From: Deltaproteobacteria bacterium
Lineage (GTDB): Bacteria; Desulfobacterota; SM23-61
Assembly: GCA_029857975.1 (NCBI GenBank)
Contig: JAOUFX010000150.1
Span: forward strand, 1-6,863
DNA: 6,863 bases
Direction of reading: 5' to 3'
Made by a program: the position numbers and the translations under genes
Part shown: piece after piece, positions 5,847-6,863 of the stretch
Layout of the letters: each line of letters begins with the position of its first letter
Numbering within the stretch: the stretch's first letter is position 1
Notes under the pieces: model-generated
What the model saw: only the letters and a program-made list of their open reading frames with translations
Database searches by the model: none
Told to the model about the DNA's origin: nothing

Positions 5847-6368
5847 ATGAAAAAGATGATCGTTGCCGTTTTCGTAGTCACCCTGTTGGCCGCCTCAGGT
5901 TTAGCCATGGCCCAAGGCTGGGGCAGGGGTGCAGGTATGGGACCGGGCTACGGCCCTTGTGCTACCGGGTATGGCCCGGGTGGATGGGCTGCTGCCCTGA
6001 ACTTGAGTCCTGAGCAGAATCAGAAGATGCAGGCGCTGCGGGAGAGTCACTTCAAAGAGACCATCCCTTTACGGAATGAGATCATGAGCAAGCGGCTTGA
6101 ACTGCGGACTCTTTGGGCCCAGACCAACCCCGACCAGGAAAAAATCCTGGCCAAGCAGAAAGAGATCAATGCTTTGACGGCCCAGCTCCAGGAAAAAGCC
6201 ACCAAGCATCGCCTGGAGATGCGGCAGGTTCTCACCCCTGAACAGCAAGCGAAAATAGTAGCTTATATGGGTGGCCCTGGTGGGTTTGGGCCAGGATACG
6301 GTATGAGAGGTGGATCTGGTCGTGGCCGCGGAATGGGATGGGGTGCTGGTTACTGCCCCAGGTGGTAA
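5847..6368 (+). CDS. Spy/CpxP/ZraP-like periplasmic protein
   Basis: This 173-residue exported protein has a signal peptide at residues 1-22 (KK, hydrophobic core, AMA cut site). A Gly-rich arm (about 24-47) precedes a helical core with LSPEQ (53-57), a heptad-like charged middle (60-125) and LTPEQ (129-133), the LTxxQ motifs of the Spy/CpxP/ZraP family. A second Gly-rich tail (142-169) ends in YCPRW. ZraP of E. coli ends in a similar Gly/Met-rich tail. Family members are periplasmic chaperones or envelope-stress and metal-response proteins. Metal binding is uncertain here: only H68 and H121 are His, with single Cys residues at 38 and 170. The start at 5847 has AGGAG six bases upstream. The frame stays open back to 5709, but the sigma-54 promoter lies inside that extension. 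It is probably transcribed alone, with a terminator directly after it. Confidence 0.88.
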   Translation: MKKMIVAVFVVTLLAASGLAMAQGWGRGAGMGPGYGPCATGYGPGGWAAALNLSPEQNQKMQALRESHFKETIPLRNEIMSKRLELRTLWAQTNPDQEKILAKQKEINALTAQLQEKATKHRLEMRQVLTPEQQAKIVAYMGGPGGFGPGYGMRGGSGRGRGMGWGAGYCPRW

Positions 6369-6398
6369 ACTAAATTCAATATTCAACATCCTCCAGCA

Positions 6399-6432
6399 GG
6401 GGAGGGCCAAGAAAAGGGCTCTCCCCTTTTTT
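6399..6432 (+). terminator. Rho-independent terminator of the ZraP-like gene
   Basis: GGGGAGGGCC (6399-6408) pairs with GGCTCTCCCC (6417-6426), ten pairs with one G-U wobble, around the loop AAGAAAAG. Six T residues follow. It begins about 30 bases after the stop codon. Confidence 0.92.
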
Positions 6433-6477
6433 GTCTTTCCCAACCCTTTTTCTATGTGTTATCATAAATTTTTTCCG

Positions 6478-6510
6478 CCATCACCCTTTTTCCTCAAAAG
6501 GGGAGAAGGA
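6478..6510. repeat. Pyrimidine/purine hairpin repeat, second copy
   Basis: CCTTTTTCCT (6485-6494) can pair with GGGGAGAAGG (6500-6509), including three wobbles, around a CAAAA loop. It resembles the repeat at 5523-5570. It lies in the leader of the small gene at 6534, ten bases before its AGGAGG site, and could affect translation if transcribed. I found no convincing promoter for that gene between 6433 and 6518. Confidence 0.4.
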
Positions 6511-6533
6511 ACGCGCCAAAGGAGGATTGGATC

Positions 6534-6707
6534 TTGAAAGAGGAAGAAATTGCCGCCAAGCTGAAAGAAGCAGCCAAGGATGGAAAAATTTCCTGTGCCA
6601 TTGCTCAAAAAATCGCCAGCGAAAATAAAATTTCCATGAACCAAGTGGGAAATCTTCTCAATAATATGAAAATCAAAATCACCCAATGTCAGTTGGGATG
6701 TTTTTGA
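6534..6707 (+). CDS. Small 57-residue protein with C-terminal CQLGCF, unknown function
   Basis: I cannot assign this protein to a named family. The TTG start follows AGGAGG (6520-6525) by eight bases, which is a strong ribosome site, and no ATG is in frame until residue 35. The 57-residue product begins with a charged helix (EEEIAAKLKEAAKDGK, 3-18). A segment then reads like a helix-turn-helix or winged-helix half (ISCAIAQKIASENKISMNQVGNLLNNMKIKI, 19-49), and the end is TQCQLGCF. Cys residues are at 21, 52 and 56. The paired C-x3-C tail with the third Cys could bind a metal or iron-sulfur centre, but that is inference. It has no signal peptide, so it is cytosolic. It may share an operon with the gene starting at 6821. 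The clean reading frame and ribosome site make it likely real despite its size. Confidence 0.7.
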   Translation: MKEEEIAAKLKEAAKDGKISCAIAQKIASENKISMNQVGNLLNNMKIKITQCQLGCF

Positions 6708-6739
6708 ATTGCAGATTGCAGATTTCGGAATGCGGAATG
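6708..6739. repeat. Short tandem ATTGCAG/ATGCGGA-type repeat
   Basis: ATTGCAG occurs twice in tandem (6708-6721), followed by ATTTCGGA and ATGCGGA variants (6722-6736). The array starts directly after the stop codon of the small gene. This sequence style (ATTGCAGATTTCGGA...GCGGA) resembles a dispersed intergenic repeat I associate with deltaproteobacterial and other environmental genomes. Confidence 0.5.
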
Positions 6740-6749
6740 TTGAAAAATG

Positions 6750-6807
6750 GGTCAATGGTTCGAACCCTTGATCGGGCTACCAGCGCGAAAGGAACCTTTG
6801 AACGCTG
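6750..6807 (+). promoter_or_regulatory. Dyad plus hairpin in the leader of the gene at 6821
   Basis: A 24-base dyad (6750-6773) is centred on the perfect palindrome GGTTCGAACC (6757-6766); 10 of 12 positions pair. It is followed by a hairpin, CAGCG (6781-6785) with CGCTG (6803-6807), enclosing AAAGG/CCTTT. The GAGGTG ribosome site lies just downstream (6813-6818). The dyad could be an operator and the hairpin a leader element; neither matches a motif I know. It is not a tRNA: GGTTCGAACC is T-arm-like, but the flanks do not form the T stem. Confidence 0.35.
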
Positions 6808-6820
6808 TCTTTGAGGTGTT

Positions 6821-6863
6821 ATGAAAGCACGGATTACGATCATTTGTGAAAATTCGGTCTCGA
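6821..6863 (+). CDS. Start of a CDS, possibly metallo-beta-lactamase-fold hydrolase (3' truncated)
   Basis: Only the first 14 codons are visible, reading MKARITIICENSVS, after GAGGTG and a four-base gap from the GAGG. The pattern of a short beta strand followed by CENSV resembles the N-terminus of metallo-beta-lactamase-fold proteins of the dihydropteridine/RFaP-synthase-like group, which often begin MK.T.LCEN(S/T)V. The HxHxDH metal motif would lie beyond the window. The identification rests on a very short stretch and is tentative; the reading frame itself is more certain. Confidence 0.5.
   Translation, partial: MKARITIICENSVS

Noticed and set aside
6750..6781. tRNA-like 3' end (GGTTCGAACCC followed by GGCTACCA)
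   Set aside because: The flanks of the TTCGAAC loop do not form a five-pair T stem on either strand, and no acceptor, D or anticodon arms are found upstream.

Overview
The window looks like a piece of a Gram-negative chromosome with periplasmic transport. An uncultured Desulfobacterota (deltaproteobacterial, Syntrophales-like) organism is my best guess. The guess rests on a Spy/ZraP-type periplasmic protein behind a sigma-54 promoter, an E. coli-like Ugp glycerol-3-phosphate importer, and several short interspersed repeat types that I associate with such genomes. It is inference; no marker gene is present.

Layout. Positions 1-929 (+) hold the 3' end of a class I/II PLP aminotransferase gene, overlapping by ATGA the complete engB/ysxC ribosome-assembly GTPase gene. 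Convergent to them, at 952-1842 (-), is a glycerophosphodiester phosphodiesterase with an N-terminal export/lipoprotein signal. A 352-base gap (1843-2194) carries GC-rich hairpin repeats. Positions 2195-5337 (-) are a ugpB-ugpA-ugpE operon: binding protein and two permeases, with no ATPase gene. A structured 90-base spacer separates ugpB from ugpA, and ugpA and ugpE overlap by TTGA. A 509-base divergent region (5338-5846) carries a helically phased TTAACA-like repeat array before ugpB, a pyrimidine/purine repeat, GTCGAA inverted sites, and a canonical -24/-12 sigma-54 promoter. Positions 5847-6368 (+) encode a Spy/CpxP/ZraP-like protein followed by a strong terminator. Positions 6534-6707 (+) encode a 57-residue protein ending CQLGCF with a TTG start. 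After a dyad and a hairpin, an ORF begins at 6821 and runs off the window; it resembles the start of a metallo-beta-lactamase-fold protein.

How it fits together. The exported phosphodiesterase would release sn-glycerol-3-phosphate from glycerophosphodiesters outside the membrane, UgpB would capture it, and UgpA/UgpE would import it. The ATPase must come from elsewhere. The 11-base repeat array suggests phosphate-starvation (PhoB/PhoP-type) control, as is known for E. coli ugp. The ZraP-like gene with its sigma-54 promoter parallels E. coli zraP, which depends on sigma-54 and the response regulator ZraR. I see no wholly new system here. The most interesting signals are regulatory, plus the small Cys-containing protein.
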